Part shown: positions 47,762-60,829 of the stretch, piece by piece | Numbering within the stretch: position 1 is the first letter of the stretch | Layout of the letters: every line of letters begins with the position of its first letter | Source: Tetracentron sinense | Lineage: Eukaryota; Streptophyta; Magnoliopsida; Trochodendrales; Trochodendraceae | NCBI GenBank assembly: GCA_015143295.1 | Contig: CM026554.1 | Coordinates: 29,897,531 to 29,961,530 of the forward strand | DNA: 64,000 nucleotides | Reading direction: 5' to 3' | Position numbers and translations under genes: made by a program | Notes under the pieces: model-generated | What the model was told of the DNA's origin: nothing | Seen by the model: only the letters and a program-made list of their open reading frames with translations | The model's database searches: none

Positions 47762-50197
47762 TGTAACGCCCCGAAATACCCCCTAGGAGTTTAGGGATAT
47801 TTTAGGTGTCACACTGCGTACCTATCAAACCATCCTGTAATGCACAAGATAAAATACAGTACTAACAACGATAATCAGAGCGCGAAAGCTATCCTATATG
47901 CGGAAGTGTAAACAAATTTTCATTTCTTTGGATGATCCAAAATAGTATTCCAAGTTAACATAAATACAAGACAAGTCTAAGTCTAAGGTGGACAGGCCCA
48001 CCTATCAAAATATCAAAATACACAAGACCCTCTCATACTCTCCCCTCAACAGTAGTCGAGGTATGGCCACGCATCGAGGCCTCGGTCCGCCTGAGACTGT
48101 AATGGAATACCGGCTCTCTCTCCTCTATATACTCTTCCTCGACCCCAGGCTCCGGGTGGAGGGCTCCCTCAGTACCTGCCGACATGAAAGTACGGCTGAG
48201 CATGGAATACTCAGCGAGTACAAGCTACTAGCAGACCATAACAATAATAAAACACACAATAGTAATATCATAGAAGCAGTAATAGAAACCTCACAAAGGA
48301 AACAGTATAAGGCATGATACAATACAAGCATCCTGACGTGCGTAGATGAATGCGAAAACACCGACAAAACTCATGCTTGAAAATCCATGTCATGTCCCGG
48401 TATGCCTCGTAGAAATCATGTATGCGTGCATGCATGAATGCATGATCATCATCTTGTAAACCTCCATCTCGTAACTTGTGAGCCAGAGGCTAGCACCCGA
48501 ATCTCCCTGGGCTGCCAACCTCCTTGATATGCAATGCACTTGAGAGCCAGAGGCTAGCACCCGAATGTCCCTAGGCTACTAACCTCCTTGTTATGAAATG
48601 CATGGTTTTCTTGTGAGCCAGAGATTAGTACCCGAATGTCCCTAGGCTACCAACCTCCTTGACAATAGGTGATTTTTATTACTTGTTTAGTTTTCTTGTG
48701 AGCCAGAGGCTAGCACCCGAATGTCCGTGGGCTACCAACCTCCTTGACAATAGGTGTTTTAGGGGTTATCTTGTGAGCCAGAGGTTAGTACCCGAATCCT
48801 CCCTGGGCTACCAACCTCCTTGACATGCAATATTTTCTTGTTGTTTATTATATGCACATGCTCTTGAAATCTCGGTTCATGCTATCATGCGTGCTTGTGT
48901 ACGTGTCCATAGTGACAATCTTGATAATGGGAATAACCAAGATATGGCATTACAATTCAATTCATGATATGAACATAGGTAGCATAAGTAGTTTGCATAA
49001 CATTTGATCAATTTATCGTTTATAAGAACGCATGCAAGAAACCTATTTCCATATTCTTCCTTTAGATCATTTATTCATATTTTAGGCATTTTGTCGAACA
49101 CAGCACATGCGATGTTTCTTAATGATTCATCGTGTTCTTTTTAGCGCATATCTTCCATCCAAACATCAAGGTAAGTTCATTATTGGTAAAGTACCCATCC
49201 ACCATTTCCATCACACACATCACACAACATACATCTCGGCATCCAATCGCCACATCAACACCCACACACATCCATACCATTTTCTTATCTTATTTAGGTT
49301 CATTGGAGATGATACATTTCATATGGGAGGCAAACATAATAGCATAAATCACATTTGATAAGGAAAACCTAGATTTATTGCTAGGGTAAGTTAGTAGGGT
49401 GTACTAACCTTAGATCAAGGCTTGATCTTGAAGAAACCTTGAAATAAAAGCTCTATTTGGAAGGAGGAAGCCTTTGCTTGAAGGGGACTTGAGTTGGGGA
49501 AGAAACCCCTTTCAAAACGTGAGTGAGTGCTGCCCTAGCTTGGAGAGTGGCTCCCACACGAGCTTGAGCCTTGAACTTGAAGCAATCCAAGCTTGAGGAT
49601 GACCTAGGATGGTCCACCCCTTTGATTCCTTCCTCAATGGAAATCCTAGGTTAGAAACCCCCTACTTCTCACTCTCTATCTCTCAATTTCTCTTAAGTGA
49701 TGAGAATGAGGCCCTAAGGCTCGGGCAAAGCCTTATAGGAAAGGGTTTAACCCCCAAAAGATGAAAATGCCCTTAACGAAATTTCTGCAAAAACGCGAAG
49801 ACCGAGCGATCGGTGGTTATGACCGATCGATCGGTTGCCTACCGAGCGATCGGTGTTTATGACCGATCGACCGGTCAAAAACTCACTCTCTGGAAAATTT
49901 ATCCATACAAAATTTCTGACCGTGCGATAGCTACCGATCGATCGGTTATGGACCGATCGATCGCTGACTGGACCGAGCGATCGGTGCTCTGTATGTCTGA
50001 ACTGTTTTGACCATATCTTTTGACTCGCTCGTCGGATTTCGACGATTCAACTTGCGTTGGATCCGTCTTTCGAAAATGAACATTTCTGACGTTTTGGAAT
50101 TTCTGATTTCTCCCTTATTTATTAATTAGACCACAAAAACGGCCAATTAGCTACGAATGTGCTATTAATTAAGGATGAAAAAGTCCGGGGTGCTACA
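47762..50197 (-). repeat. 3' LTR of the chromovirus
   Basis: 2436 bp. It contains the five-unit array (48474-48828), the palindrome block (49801-49986), and a weak TATA-like CCTATAAGG near 49733-49740 on the minus strand. Confidence 0.95.
49801..49986. repeat. GATCGATC palindrome block, 3' LTR
   Basis: About eight variants of ACCGATCGATCGGT, nearly identical to those at 32402-32588 and 57376-57562. Confidence 0.92.
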
Positions 50198-50289
50198 TTC
50201 TCCCCCCCTTACAAAAATTTCGTCTCCGAAATTTGGACGATACATACATGCACCAAATCAAAACAAAATTACAAGCCATATGCACAAGT

Positions 50290-53200
50290 CTATTCAAACA
50301 ACTCGGGATACTTTGCTTTGACTTCGGCTTCACGCTCCCACGTGGCTTCTTCTCGTGCATGATGTTGCCATTGCACGAGGACTAGCGGAATAGTCTTGTT
50401 GCGAAGCACTTGATCTCTCCTATCCAAAATATGAACCGGCTTCTCAACTAAAGTGAGGTCCTCTCGGATCTCTATTGGATCAAGCTCGATGACATGAGAA
50501 GGATCCGAGATGTACTTCCGGAGCATAGAGACATGGAATACATTATGGACCGCCGCCATGTGAGCGGGCAAAGCAACACGGTAAGCCACCTCGCCAACTC
50601 GAGTAATGATCTCGAACGGACCCACATATCTCGGGCTAAGCTTGCCTCTCTTCCCGAATCGCATAACACCTTTGGTCGGTGAAATCCTTACAAACACAAA
50701 ATCACCGACTCGGAATTCAAGATTCCTCTTTCGGTTGTCGACATAGCTTTTCTGTCTATCTTGTGCGGTCTTTAACCTCTCCCGGATAAGCTTGACCCTA
50801 TCCGCGGTTTGTTCAATTAACTCGGGGCCCAAAATCTTTCTTTCTCCCACTTCATCCCAATACAACGGGGATCTACAACTCCTTCCGTACAAAGCCTCGA
50901 AAGGCGCCATTTGTATGCTTTCTTGATAACTATTGTTGTAAGCGAATTCCACCAAAGGTAGGTGATCTTCCCAACTTCCCTTGAAGTCTAGCATACATGC
51001 TCGGAGCATATCTTCAATAACCTGATTCACCCTCTCGGTTTGCCCGTCGGTCTGTGGGTGGAAAGCTGTGCTAAAGTCTAACCGGGAGCCCATTGCACCT
51101 TGAAAACTTTTCCAAAACCTGGATGTGAATCTTGGGTCTCTATCCGACACAATACTCACTGGCACCCCGTGTAATTGGACTATTTCCTTGATGTATAGAT
51201 CCGCTAACTGATTGGAGTTGAATGTAGTCCGGTACGGTAAGAAATGAGCGGACTTCGTGAGTCTATCAACAACTACCCATATAGCATCGGTCTTCCTAAC
51301 CGTCTTCGGCAACCCCACGATGAAGTCCATAGAGATATGTTCCCATTTCCACTCGGGAATAGGGAGAGACTGCAAAAGACCCGCCGGTCTCAAATGCTCC
51401 GCTTTCACTTGTTGGCACACCAAACACCGTGCCACATACTCCGCAATCTCCCTCTTCATGTTTCGCCACCAAAAGTGACTCTTGAGGTTTCGGTACATCT
51501 TCGTACCCCCAGGATGCACTGTGTACTTTGAACGGTGAGCTTCATCCATGATCTCTCTCCGAAGGTCTGCATTGGCTGGGACATAAAGTCTTCCCTTGAA
51601 TGTAATAGCACCTCGGCTAGTGAGAGAGAAGTCCGTACTACCCTTGGCCACTTCCTTGTCCCGAAAAGCCAACAAGTCAGTGTCTGTGGCTTGATACTCC
51701 TGGATCAAGTCTATAAGGTACGGCCGAACTGTAACATTTGCCAAAACCGGATTACGGACAGAATCGTTCACACTGATGTCTAGATTTGCCAAATCTTCTA
51801 ACAATCTCCATTCTCGCACTAACATGTGAGCCAACGACCCCGGTGGTTTCCTACTCAAGGCGTCTGCCACCACGTTTGCTTTTCCCGGGTGATATTGGAT
51901 AGTGCACTCATAGTCTTTTAAGAACTCAATCCAACGCCGTTGTCGTAAGTTTAGCTCTTTTTGGGAAAAGAGATACTTGAGGCTCTTGTGGTCCGTGTAC
52001 ACATAGAACTCCACCCCGTACAGATAATGTCGCCAAATTTTAAGTGCAAACACGACCGCCGCAAGCTCCAAGTCGTGAGTGGGGTAGTTCTTTTCATGCT
52101 CTTTCAACTGCCTTGATGCATAGGCAATGACCTTCTTGTGTTGCATTAGGACACACTCGAGTCCAACATGCAAGGCATCACTGTACACCTCATACCCAAA
52201 AGGTCCAGATGGCACAGTAAGAACAGGGGTTGTGGTGAGGCGTTTCTTCAACTCTTGGAAACTTACTTCACATCGGTCACTCCAACTGAACTTTGCATTT
52301 TTCCTTGTCAAGTAGGTGAGAGGTGCAGCCAAACTGGAGAATCCCTCCACAAATCTCCGGTAGTAGCCTGCTAATCCGAGGAAACTACGTATCTCCGTGA
52401 CGCTCTTGGGCCTCTCCCAACTCATGACGGCCTCAACCTTGGCTGGATCTACAGAAATGCCCTCGGCCGACACCACGTGTCCAAGAAATGCGACCTTCTC
52501 TAACCAGAACTCGCACTTACTCAATTTGGCATATAACCTATGCGCTCTCAACATCTCCAGAGCAAGGCGGAGGTCTCGTGCGTGATCTTCCCGTGTCTGG
52601 GAATACACCAAAATGTCATCAATGAATACAATCACGCATCGATCCAAGTAAGATCGGAACACCCGGTTCATCAAATCCATGAATGCCGCTGGTGCATTCG
52701 TCAGCCCAAAAGGCATGACAAGGAACTCGTAATGCCCATACCGAGTCCTAAAAGCCGTCTTCGGAACATCTTCCGCCTTGATCCTTAATTGATGATACCC
52801 CATCTAAGATCAATTTTAGAGAAGAATCTCGCTCCCTTCAGTTGGTCGAACAAGTCATCGATCCTTCGCAAGGGATAACGATTCTTGATAGTTACCTTGT
52901 TCAACTGACGGTAGTCTATACACATTCTCATCGACCCGTCTTTCTTCTTTACAAAGAGAACCGGAGCTCCCCACGGTGAGACACTTGGTTGGATGAAACC
53001 AAGTTGTTGTAACTCCTCAATCTGTTTCTTCAATTCTTCCAGCTCTATAGGGGCCATTCTATACGGTGCCCTTGAAATCGGAGCGGTGCCCGGAGTAAGC
53101 TCTATAGCGAACTCAATCTCCCGATTCGGAGGTAACCCGGGAAGTTCCTCCGGAAACACGTCCAAGAAGTCACTCACGACCGGAATGGCCGAGGAGTCTT

Positions 53201-53615
53201 GTGCTTCTAGGTTTGCTATACTCAAGGCTGCGAGGCGAGCAATGTCCCTCTCTCTTAATCCTCGGAAGTGAAAAGGCTTACCCCCTTCTGGCTTGAAATT
53301 CACCATCTTTTCAAAACACGCAACATGCCCGTGATGGTTTGACAACCAATCCATCCCTAAGATGACATCAAAATCCAAGTCTTGAAAATCTAGGACGATG
53401 AGATCGGCTAACAGTTCATTCTCCCCCACTTGAACCACACTATCCCTGAATATCTTGTCCGTATCAACTGACTTACTGAGTGGAGTTGCAATGGTCAACT
53501 CCTGCTTTAACGGAGTAGCCTCAGTCAAAAATCCCTTTGTGAAACTAGGCGACACAAAGGAGTGAGTGGATCCTGTATCGATCAACACTCGGGCAAGACA
53601 TTCGTTCACTAACAA
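50290..53615 (-). mobile_element. pol region of the chromovirus (fossil)
   Basis: Order protease, reverse transcriptase, RNase H, integrase. The protease has [12 protein letters not shown]. The reverse transcriptase has [10 protein letters not shown] and FIDDILVYS. The RNase H-type segment includes [10 protein letters not shown]. The integrase has an H-H-C-C zinc part, MDFIVGLPK and SDRDPRFTS. The C-terminal tail [19 protein letters not shown] fits a chromodomain-like end. Integrase after RNase H marks Ty3/gypsy. Part of the broken element described for 47762-57772. Confidence 0.93.
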
Positions 53616-53735
53616 AGCGCCTGTGCGATTAAGTGACTATTATTAGTAGATTTCAAACAACAAGCATCATACATAGGTAACCCTTAGTATAGAAACTCAC
53701 AAAACAAACCATAGAAATTTTACACAAATTAAACC

Positions 53736-55010
53736 CTAGAATTCGTGCGTACCTTGCACGACATCGTCGGATGCACGTGCGTCTCTCTCCGATAGGGCGA
53801 AGACTTGGCCCTGGGTGGCTGGGCGAGGAGGCCGGGTAGACGGTGAGGTCCTCGAAGCCTGAGAAGAGCTAGGCTGAGATGTCTGCCTAATCGGGGGCCT
53901 GCTCCCCGAAGACTGAGCTGACAATTGACGTCGGGGACAATCTCTAACCATGTGACAATGGTCACCACAATGGAAGCAACTTCCTGAAACCCTCCGACAT
54001 TCTCCTGCTGGATGTCTTCTTCCACAAAGAGTGCAGACCTCATGTGAATAGAGGGAAGGAGCATATCCCGTAACCTGAGTAACTGCGGGGCGAGGAGCAT
54101 ATGAGGTAGCCGGGCGAAAAGCCGGTGAAGCAAAAGGGCGAGGGGCCTGTGGTGCCGAATATATCCTCTGTGACTGAGCCGGCTCTGCGGACTGATACAA
54201 GCTAGTCCTTGCTCTTTTCTCCCCTGAACTACTTGACTGTCCTTTCTCAATTCCTCTTCTCTTAAAGAACTCTTCGGAATTCGACTCGGCCAACAATGCC
54301 TTGTCCACAACTTCTGAATATGTCTCATGTCGGAACATTGAGACACGATCCTTGAGGTAGGCCTTCAACCCCCTCTCGAATTTCCGGGCCTTCATAGCCT
54401 CGGTCGCTATCATGTGTGGAGCAAATCGAGATAGCTCCGAAAATTTGGCTTCATAAGCCGCTACGGACATATTACCTTGCTCCAAGGTAATGAATTCGAC
54501 TTCCATCTTTTCTTTCATCCCGACCGGAAAGTACTTCTTATTGAAAACCTCCAAGAATTCCTCCCAAGTCCAATCTTGACCTTGCCGGGTCAACTCTCGG
54601 GTCCGAAGTGCAGACTTCCACCAATGATCGGCCTCGCCTTCAAGCATAAAGGCGGCCCATGTGACCCTTTCCACTTCAGTAGGTGCTAATACCGAGAATA
54701 TCTTCTCAAGTTGCCGGATCCAACCCTCGGCAACAAGTGGATCAATGCTTCCACAAAAAGTTGGAGGCCTCATCCTCCGAAAAGCTTCTATCCCGGCTTG
54801 GGCTCGGTTAGGAGGAGCCGGTATAAGTGCCGCATTAGGCGGAGTGGCCGGTTGCCTTGCCGCCAACATAGCCAAAGTCTCGGCTATGGATGCGAATGCT
54901 TGGGCAAAGTCGGGTTGATCATCACCCAATGGAGCATCACCTCCATTACCCCTCGTGTTGTACCCGCGACCCCGGGTATTGCGTCTCATGATTTCTCCTG
55001 AGAACGACAA
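53736..55010 (-). mobile_element. gag region of the chromovirus (fossil)
   Basis: Contains the retrotransposon gag core (FCGSIDPLVAEGWIRQLEKI, HWWKSALRTRELT, YFPVGMKEKMEVEF) and a CCHC zinc knuckle of the form CFHCGDHCHMVRDC near the end. Clearly related to the gag piece at 37386-37900. Confidence 0.93.
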
Positions 55011-55300
55011 TAAAACATGAGTCTAACTTGGATACACATTTAGTACAAATTTCGTAATTCGCTCAATACGTATTCATCAAGCATACTTAATAAGCACAAC
55101 ACAATTAATGCATATATGGTATAAAACACAATATCATTCATACAATCCGTGTTCCTAGCGTAGGACTCTAAGGTTGGTTGAGATTCAACCTATTTTGACT
55201 AAGACTAACTGGTTAGTCTATACTTCGAATACAACTCTCTAAGGTGATTCTAATACCTTGTTCAATCATCTAAGTGACCCTAGGGACTCTAATGCCTAGA

Positions 55301-55312
55301 GCTCTGATACCA
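55301..55312 (-). other. Primer-binding site of the chromovirus
   Basis: On the minus strand it reads TGGTATCAGAGC, complementary to the 3' end of initiator tRNA-Met, three bases after the 5' LTR. Confidence 0.9.
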
Positions 55313-55315
55313 CTC

Positions 55316-57772
55316 TGTAACGCCCCAAAATACCCCCTAGGAGTTTAGGGATATTTTAGGTGTCACACTGCGTACCTATCAAACCATCCTGTAATGCACA
55401 AGATAAAATACAGTACTAACAACGATAATCAGAGCGCGGAAGCTATCCTATATGCGGAAGTGTAAACAAATTTTCATTTCTTCGGATGATCCAAAATAGT
55501 ATTCCAAGTTAACATAAATACAAGACAAGTCTAAATCTAAGGAGGACAGGCCCACCTATCAAAATATCAAAATACACAAGACCCTCTCATACTCTCCCCT
55601 CAACAGTACTCGAGGTATGGCCACGCATCAAGGTCTCGGTCCGCCTGAGACTGTAATGGAATAGCCGGCTCTCTCTCCTCTATATGCTCTTCCTCGACCC
55701 AAGGCTCTGGGTCGAGGGCTCCCTCAGTACCTGCCGACATGAAAGTACGGCTGAGCATGGAATACTCAGCGAGTACAAGCTACTAGCAGACCATAACAAT
55801 AATAAAACACACAATAGTAATATCATAGAAGCAGTAATAGAAATCTCACAAAGGAAACAGTATAAGGCATGATACAATACAAGCATCCTGACGTGCGTAG
55901 ATGAATGCGAAAACGCCGACAAAACTCATGCTTGAAAACCCATGTCATGTCCCGGTATGCCTCGTAGAAATCATGTATGCGTGCATGCATGAATTCATGA
56001 TCATCATCTTGTAAACCTCCATCTCGTAACTTGTGAGCCAGAGGCTAGCACCCGATTCTCCCTGGGCTGCCAACCTCCTTGATATGCAATGCACTTGTGA
56101 GCTAGAGGCTAGCACCCGAATGTCCCTGGGCTACTAATCTCCTTGTTATGAAATGCATGGTTTTCTTGTGAGCCAGAGGTTAGTACCCGAATGTCCCTGG
56201 GCTACCAACCTCCTTGACAATAGGTGATTTTTATTACTTGTTCAGTTTTCTTGTGAGCCAGAGGCTAGCACCCGAATGTCCCTGGGCTACCAACCTCCTT
56301 GACAATAGGTGTTTTAGGGGTTATCTTGTGAGCCAGAGGTTAGTACCCGAATCCTCCCTGGGCTACCAACCTCCTTGACATGCAATATTTTCTTGTTGTT
56401 TATTATATGCACATGCTCTTGAAATCTCGGTTCATGCTATCATGCGTGCTTGTGTACGTGTCCATAGTGACAATCATGATAATGGGAATAACCAAGATAT
56501 GACATTACAATTCAATTCATGATATGAACATAGGTAACATAAGTAGTTTACATAACATTTGATCAATTTATCGTTTATAAGAACGCATGCAAGAAACCTA
56601 TTTCCATATTCTTCCTTTAGATCATTTATTCATATTTTAGGCATTTTGTCGAACACAGCACATGCGATGTTTCTTAATGATTCATCGTGTTCTTTTTAGC
56701 GCATATCTTCCATCCAAACATCAAGGTAAGTTCATTATTGGTAAAGTACCCATCCACCATTTCCATCACACACATCACACAACATACATCTTGGCATCCA
56801 ATCGCCACATCAACACCCACATCGCCACATCAACACCCACACACATCCATACCCTTTTCTTATCTTATTTAGGTTCATTGGAGATGATACATGTCATATG
56901 GGAGGCAAACATAATAGCATAAATCACATTTGATAAGGAAAACCTAGATTTATTGCTAGGGTAAGTTAGTAGGGTGTACTAACCTTAGATCAAGGCTTGA
57001 TCTTGAAAAAACGTTGAAATAAAAGCTCTATTTGGAAGGAGGAAGCCTTTGCTTGAAGGGGACTTGAGTTGGGGAAGAAACCCCTTTCAAAACGTGAGTG
57101 AGTGCTACCCTAGCTTGGAGAGTGGCTCCCACACGAGCTTGAGCCTTGAACTTGAAGCAATCCAAGCTTGAGGATGACCTAGGATGGTCCACCCCTTTGA
57201 TTCCTTCCTCAATGGAAATCCTAGGTTAGAAACCCCCTTCTTCTCACTCTCTATCTCTCAATTTCTCTTAAGTGATGAGAATGAGGCCCTAAGGCTTGGG
57301 CAAAGCCTTATAGGAAAGGGTTTAACCCCCAAAAGACAAAAACGCCCTTAATGAAATTTCTGCAAAAACGCGAAGACCGAGCGATCGGTGGTTATGACCG
57401 ATCGATCGGTTGCCTACCGAGCAATCGGTGTTTATGACCGATCGACCGGTCAAAAACTCACTCTCTGGAAAATTTCTCCATACAAAATTTCTGACCGTGC
57501 GATAGCTACCGATCGATCGGTTATGGACCGATCGATCGCTGACTGGACCAAGCGAGCGGTGCTCTGTATGTCTGGACTGTTTTGACCATATCTTTTGACT
57601 CGCTCGTCGGATTTCGACGATTCAACCTGCGTTGGATCCGTCTTTCGAAAATGAACATTTATGACGTTTTGGAATTTCTGATTTCTCTCTTATTTATTAA
57701 TTAGACCACAAAAATGGCCAATTAGCTACGAAGGTGCTATTCATTAAGGATGAAAAAGTCCGGGGTGCTACA
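55316..57772 (-). repeat. 5' LTR of the chromovirus
   Basis: 2457 bp, collinear with 47762-50197. It carries a 20-bp tandem duplication near 56800-56840 (ATCGCCACATCAACACCCAC) that the other LTR lacks, so it arose after insertion or during copying. Five-unit array at 56030-56385, palindrome block at 57376-57562. Confidence 0.95.
57376..57562. repeat. GATCGATC palindrome block, 5' LTR
   Basis: The same arrangement of about eight ACCGATCGATCGGT variants as in the other LTR, with a few base changes. Confidence 0.92.
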
Positions 57773-57907
57773 ATCATGTACCCGCGTCTCACTCTCTCAT
57801 CATTGAGAGTGAGAGCCTAGCCAATCTCACCCGATCTGACCGGGTGTACCAACCGCTGGTAGCTGAACTGGCAAAAGGAAAAGTAAAAGAGATAGGAAAA
57901 GCAGGGG

Positions 57908-60526
57908 TGTCACGACCCAACTTAAACTTAACATTTCACTAATGAAATTTAAGTGTAAATCCGACCGTGAGATCCTCTTTTCTCATAATTTGCGGAAGTG
58001 TATAACATTAAGAGAATTTGAACTTTTTAAACTCTTCTTTTCTTTCCATTCGCAATAGCCATCATATCATGTCCATATGAAAAATAAAGTTTACATAACT
58101 AATCCAATTACATCAAATTGAAACAAAATATAAAAGCATATCAAAAGCGACTTCAGTCTTCTTCTAACGTCACTTCTAAATCCTTCATTCACTGTTCATC
58201 TGGTGACGTAAAATGTCAGTGAGTTATGAACCCCAATAAGAAGTTTCAATAACATTATGCTAAATAATAACTTAAAATAAACATAATATAACATTTAGAT
58301 AACAACTTTATCACAAGAATATAATATTAAACTATTTAATATTACTTTCGACATTTTTAAACATCTTTTACTAAAGAATATAATATTAATCTTTTAATAT
58401 TACTTTCGACATTTCTTTTAAACATCTTTTACTTAAATCCGGTTTATTTTAATCCTGCCTCTCAAGATGATCGCCGAAAGGTACACCTCTTTAGACTCAC
58501 CCCCTATTGGAGTTCTCATTAATCCCTTATGAGTTTTTTCCAAACGGCCTTCTTTTACCTCACTACTGTCTTGAGACTTTTTTAAGATAAACATTCTTTA
58601 TCTTTCATTTATTTTTCAGACTTATCTTACTCATGTCTCTCAAGATGATCGCCGAACGGTCTTCCCTTTTGGGGCTCGCCCATCTGTCTTGAGACCCTTT
58701 ATAAGATAAGCGTATTTATCTTTTTCCTTGTTTTTTCCTCATTAAGACATTATAAGATAAAGTATCTCATTCATTTCCTTTTATTAGGAAATATAAACAC
58801 ATATATCAAAATCGTCTTATTACGAATATACACTTTCTCATTCTTTAAAAGTATAGTTATTTCTTAGTTTCCACAACTATAATTCTTGTAAACATTACTA
58901 CAAGATTTTCCCTTAATAACATCCATTTCCTAACACAATATTAGAAGATATTATACGTATAAAGTATAAACATATTAACATAGTATGATCATACCATTTT
59001 TCAACCAAGAGTAAAAATATACTTTATCGTTATTTACTCTTATCTTTCATTCTAAATCGCCATTTTAGAATAATATTATCAAAAAATATTTTCTATTATC
59101 CTTCAATTCAAAAATTTTCATCATTACTAACCTCCATTCTAAATTGTCATTTAGAATAATATTATCGAAACGTACTTACTTTTTTCTGAATCTGAAGTTG
59201 GGTCGACCCGCACTATCTCATTTTTCTTTCTCCTTTCTTTCTTTCGTTCTTTCGTTCTTTCTCCTTTCTTTCTTTCTTTCTTTCTCTCTCTCTCTATTCT
59301 CTAATGGTTTTGGCACAAGTCGAGAGAGCATCACCAAATGGGCTTGTGGTCCTTATATAGGCAAAGGGTCTTACCTGTCATAAATTTTGGTACACTCCCC
59401 TTTATTAATTATAGTTCATGACTCTTATTAATTTCATGAATCTTATTAATTGGGTTCATTACCCTTGATTAGATTTATCTTACCTAAGATACATGAATCA
59501 TTTAATTATGTACTAACCTAACCATGGTTCTCTTTTTTAACCCATGGTTAATCATCACAATACGTGTATCTCTTATCTACTAATTTATACAAAAAGTCAT
59601 TTAACTAAGTTAGAATTTTTTAACTCATGGTCTAACCATAGTTTGATATGTGGTATATTCCCTATATTTATCATGGTTCATGTATTACATAAATTCCATG
59701 AATCTTATTAATTTAGATTCATGGTTAACCCCTAAGGTTACTTCTCTAACTTTGGTTAATAAAAATAAGATACATGCTCCTTAAATAAATACATGACCAA
59801 GGGTTAAGTCCGTAAGTTCATGATTCATTTCCTACAATTAACCATACCTTAACTTGGGTTTATACCTTAGGTTAACCAAAGTGGGTGTGAGCTAGTTCAT
59901 GGCATGGGATTTAGTTCTTCTCCCTTATCTATTTTTATGAAACATACATTAAATTAGATTCATGGATATCCTAAGTAGCTAGTGTGAACACAACTCAACT
60001 AACCAAGCTTAATTCATGACTTAACTAACCATTGTGAGGTGTTAACCCTAGTTAACATATGTGGGCGTGCAGCACTCTCCATATAAGAGACTTTTGGTCT
60101 TTCTCCTTTATTTTGGTTCATGAACATCATAAATGAAGGTGCCATGTGGCACTTGATTCCCATGATTGAATCTTATTCGTCCATTACATCCATCATGATT
60201 CTTTTAATCCTTTGATTAACTCTACATAGTTAATTGACCCTAACCTTGGTTAATCTTGGACGTCCCACTTGAAGTGTTGACATGTGAAACTTCCCACATG
60301 TCCTCATCTTAGCTCATGATCAATTCTCGCATTAATTACTTGGGCGTCCACCCTAAGATATCGCCACTTGTCATAATCTTAAGTAATGTTTCCTAAGTAT
60401 ATACATGTATTAATATTGAGTTTAATACATAGTATATACTTTATACTAAAACAATAATCAAGGTAATACCTTAATTAAATTGTATATTTTAATATTTTTA
60501 TTTCTAAAAATATCTGAGTCGTTACA
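57908..60526 (-). mobile_element. Solo LTR of another gypsy family (fossil)
   Basis: TGTCACGACCC...GTTACA, 2619 bp, flanked by the 5-bp duplication AGGGG (57903-57907 and 60527-60531). No internal genes. On the minus strand a TATA-like CTATATAAGG lies at 59351-59360. It holds a duplicated segment with CTCAAGATGATCGCCGAA (about 58463 and 58638) and a TTCTTTC microsatellite (about 59225-59297). Orientation is inferred from the TATA box and from similarity of its TGTAACGAC start to plant gypsy LTRs. Confidence 0.85.
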
Positions 60527-60829
60527 AGGGGTGTCAGACCCAGAAAAGGAAACAACAGACTCTACAGTTCTGCTAAAAATCTTGAAAAAAGCGGAAGAAT
60601 TCAACATAACACAACAATTGAGTAAGGTCCTAGCACAGATTTCTATCTTGGGTCTTCTTCTAACTTCTGAACACTATCGAAAGCAACTGCTCCAGGTATT
60701 TAACAATTCCCACGTAACACCTGACATATCGCCCGAAAAACTGGGGCATATAGTTGGACAGGTACTCAAATCCAGAATTATTTCCTTCATAGAAGAGGAA
60801 ATACCGGATAGCGGTCGAGATCAAACCTG

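Larger units (their letters stand above)
47762..57772 (-). mobile_element. Nearly complete Ty3/gypsy chromovirus, Tekay-like (fossil)
   Basis: Target duplication ATCAT lies on both sides (47757-47761, 57773-57777). LTRs are 47762-50197 and 55316-57772, both TGTAAC...GCTACA. Read on the minus strand, the 5' LTR is the right one. A primer-binding site complementary to initiator tRNA-Met (TGGTATCAGAGC) lies at 55301-55312. Next come gag (about 55010-53736) and pol (about 53615-50290), then a polypurine tract (50198-50210) beside the left LTR. By eye the LTRs differ by a few per cent, suggesting an insertion on the order of one to a few million years old. It looks nearly whole, with about two or three breaks. 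Confidence 0.95.

Noticed and set aside
26073-56385. Regular repeat arrays that could suggest a CRISPR-like pattern
   Set aside because: Units and linkers are both repeated and are found at the same place in each LTR of one retroelement family in a plant genome. They are LTR sub-repeats.
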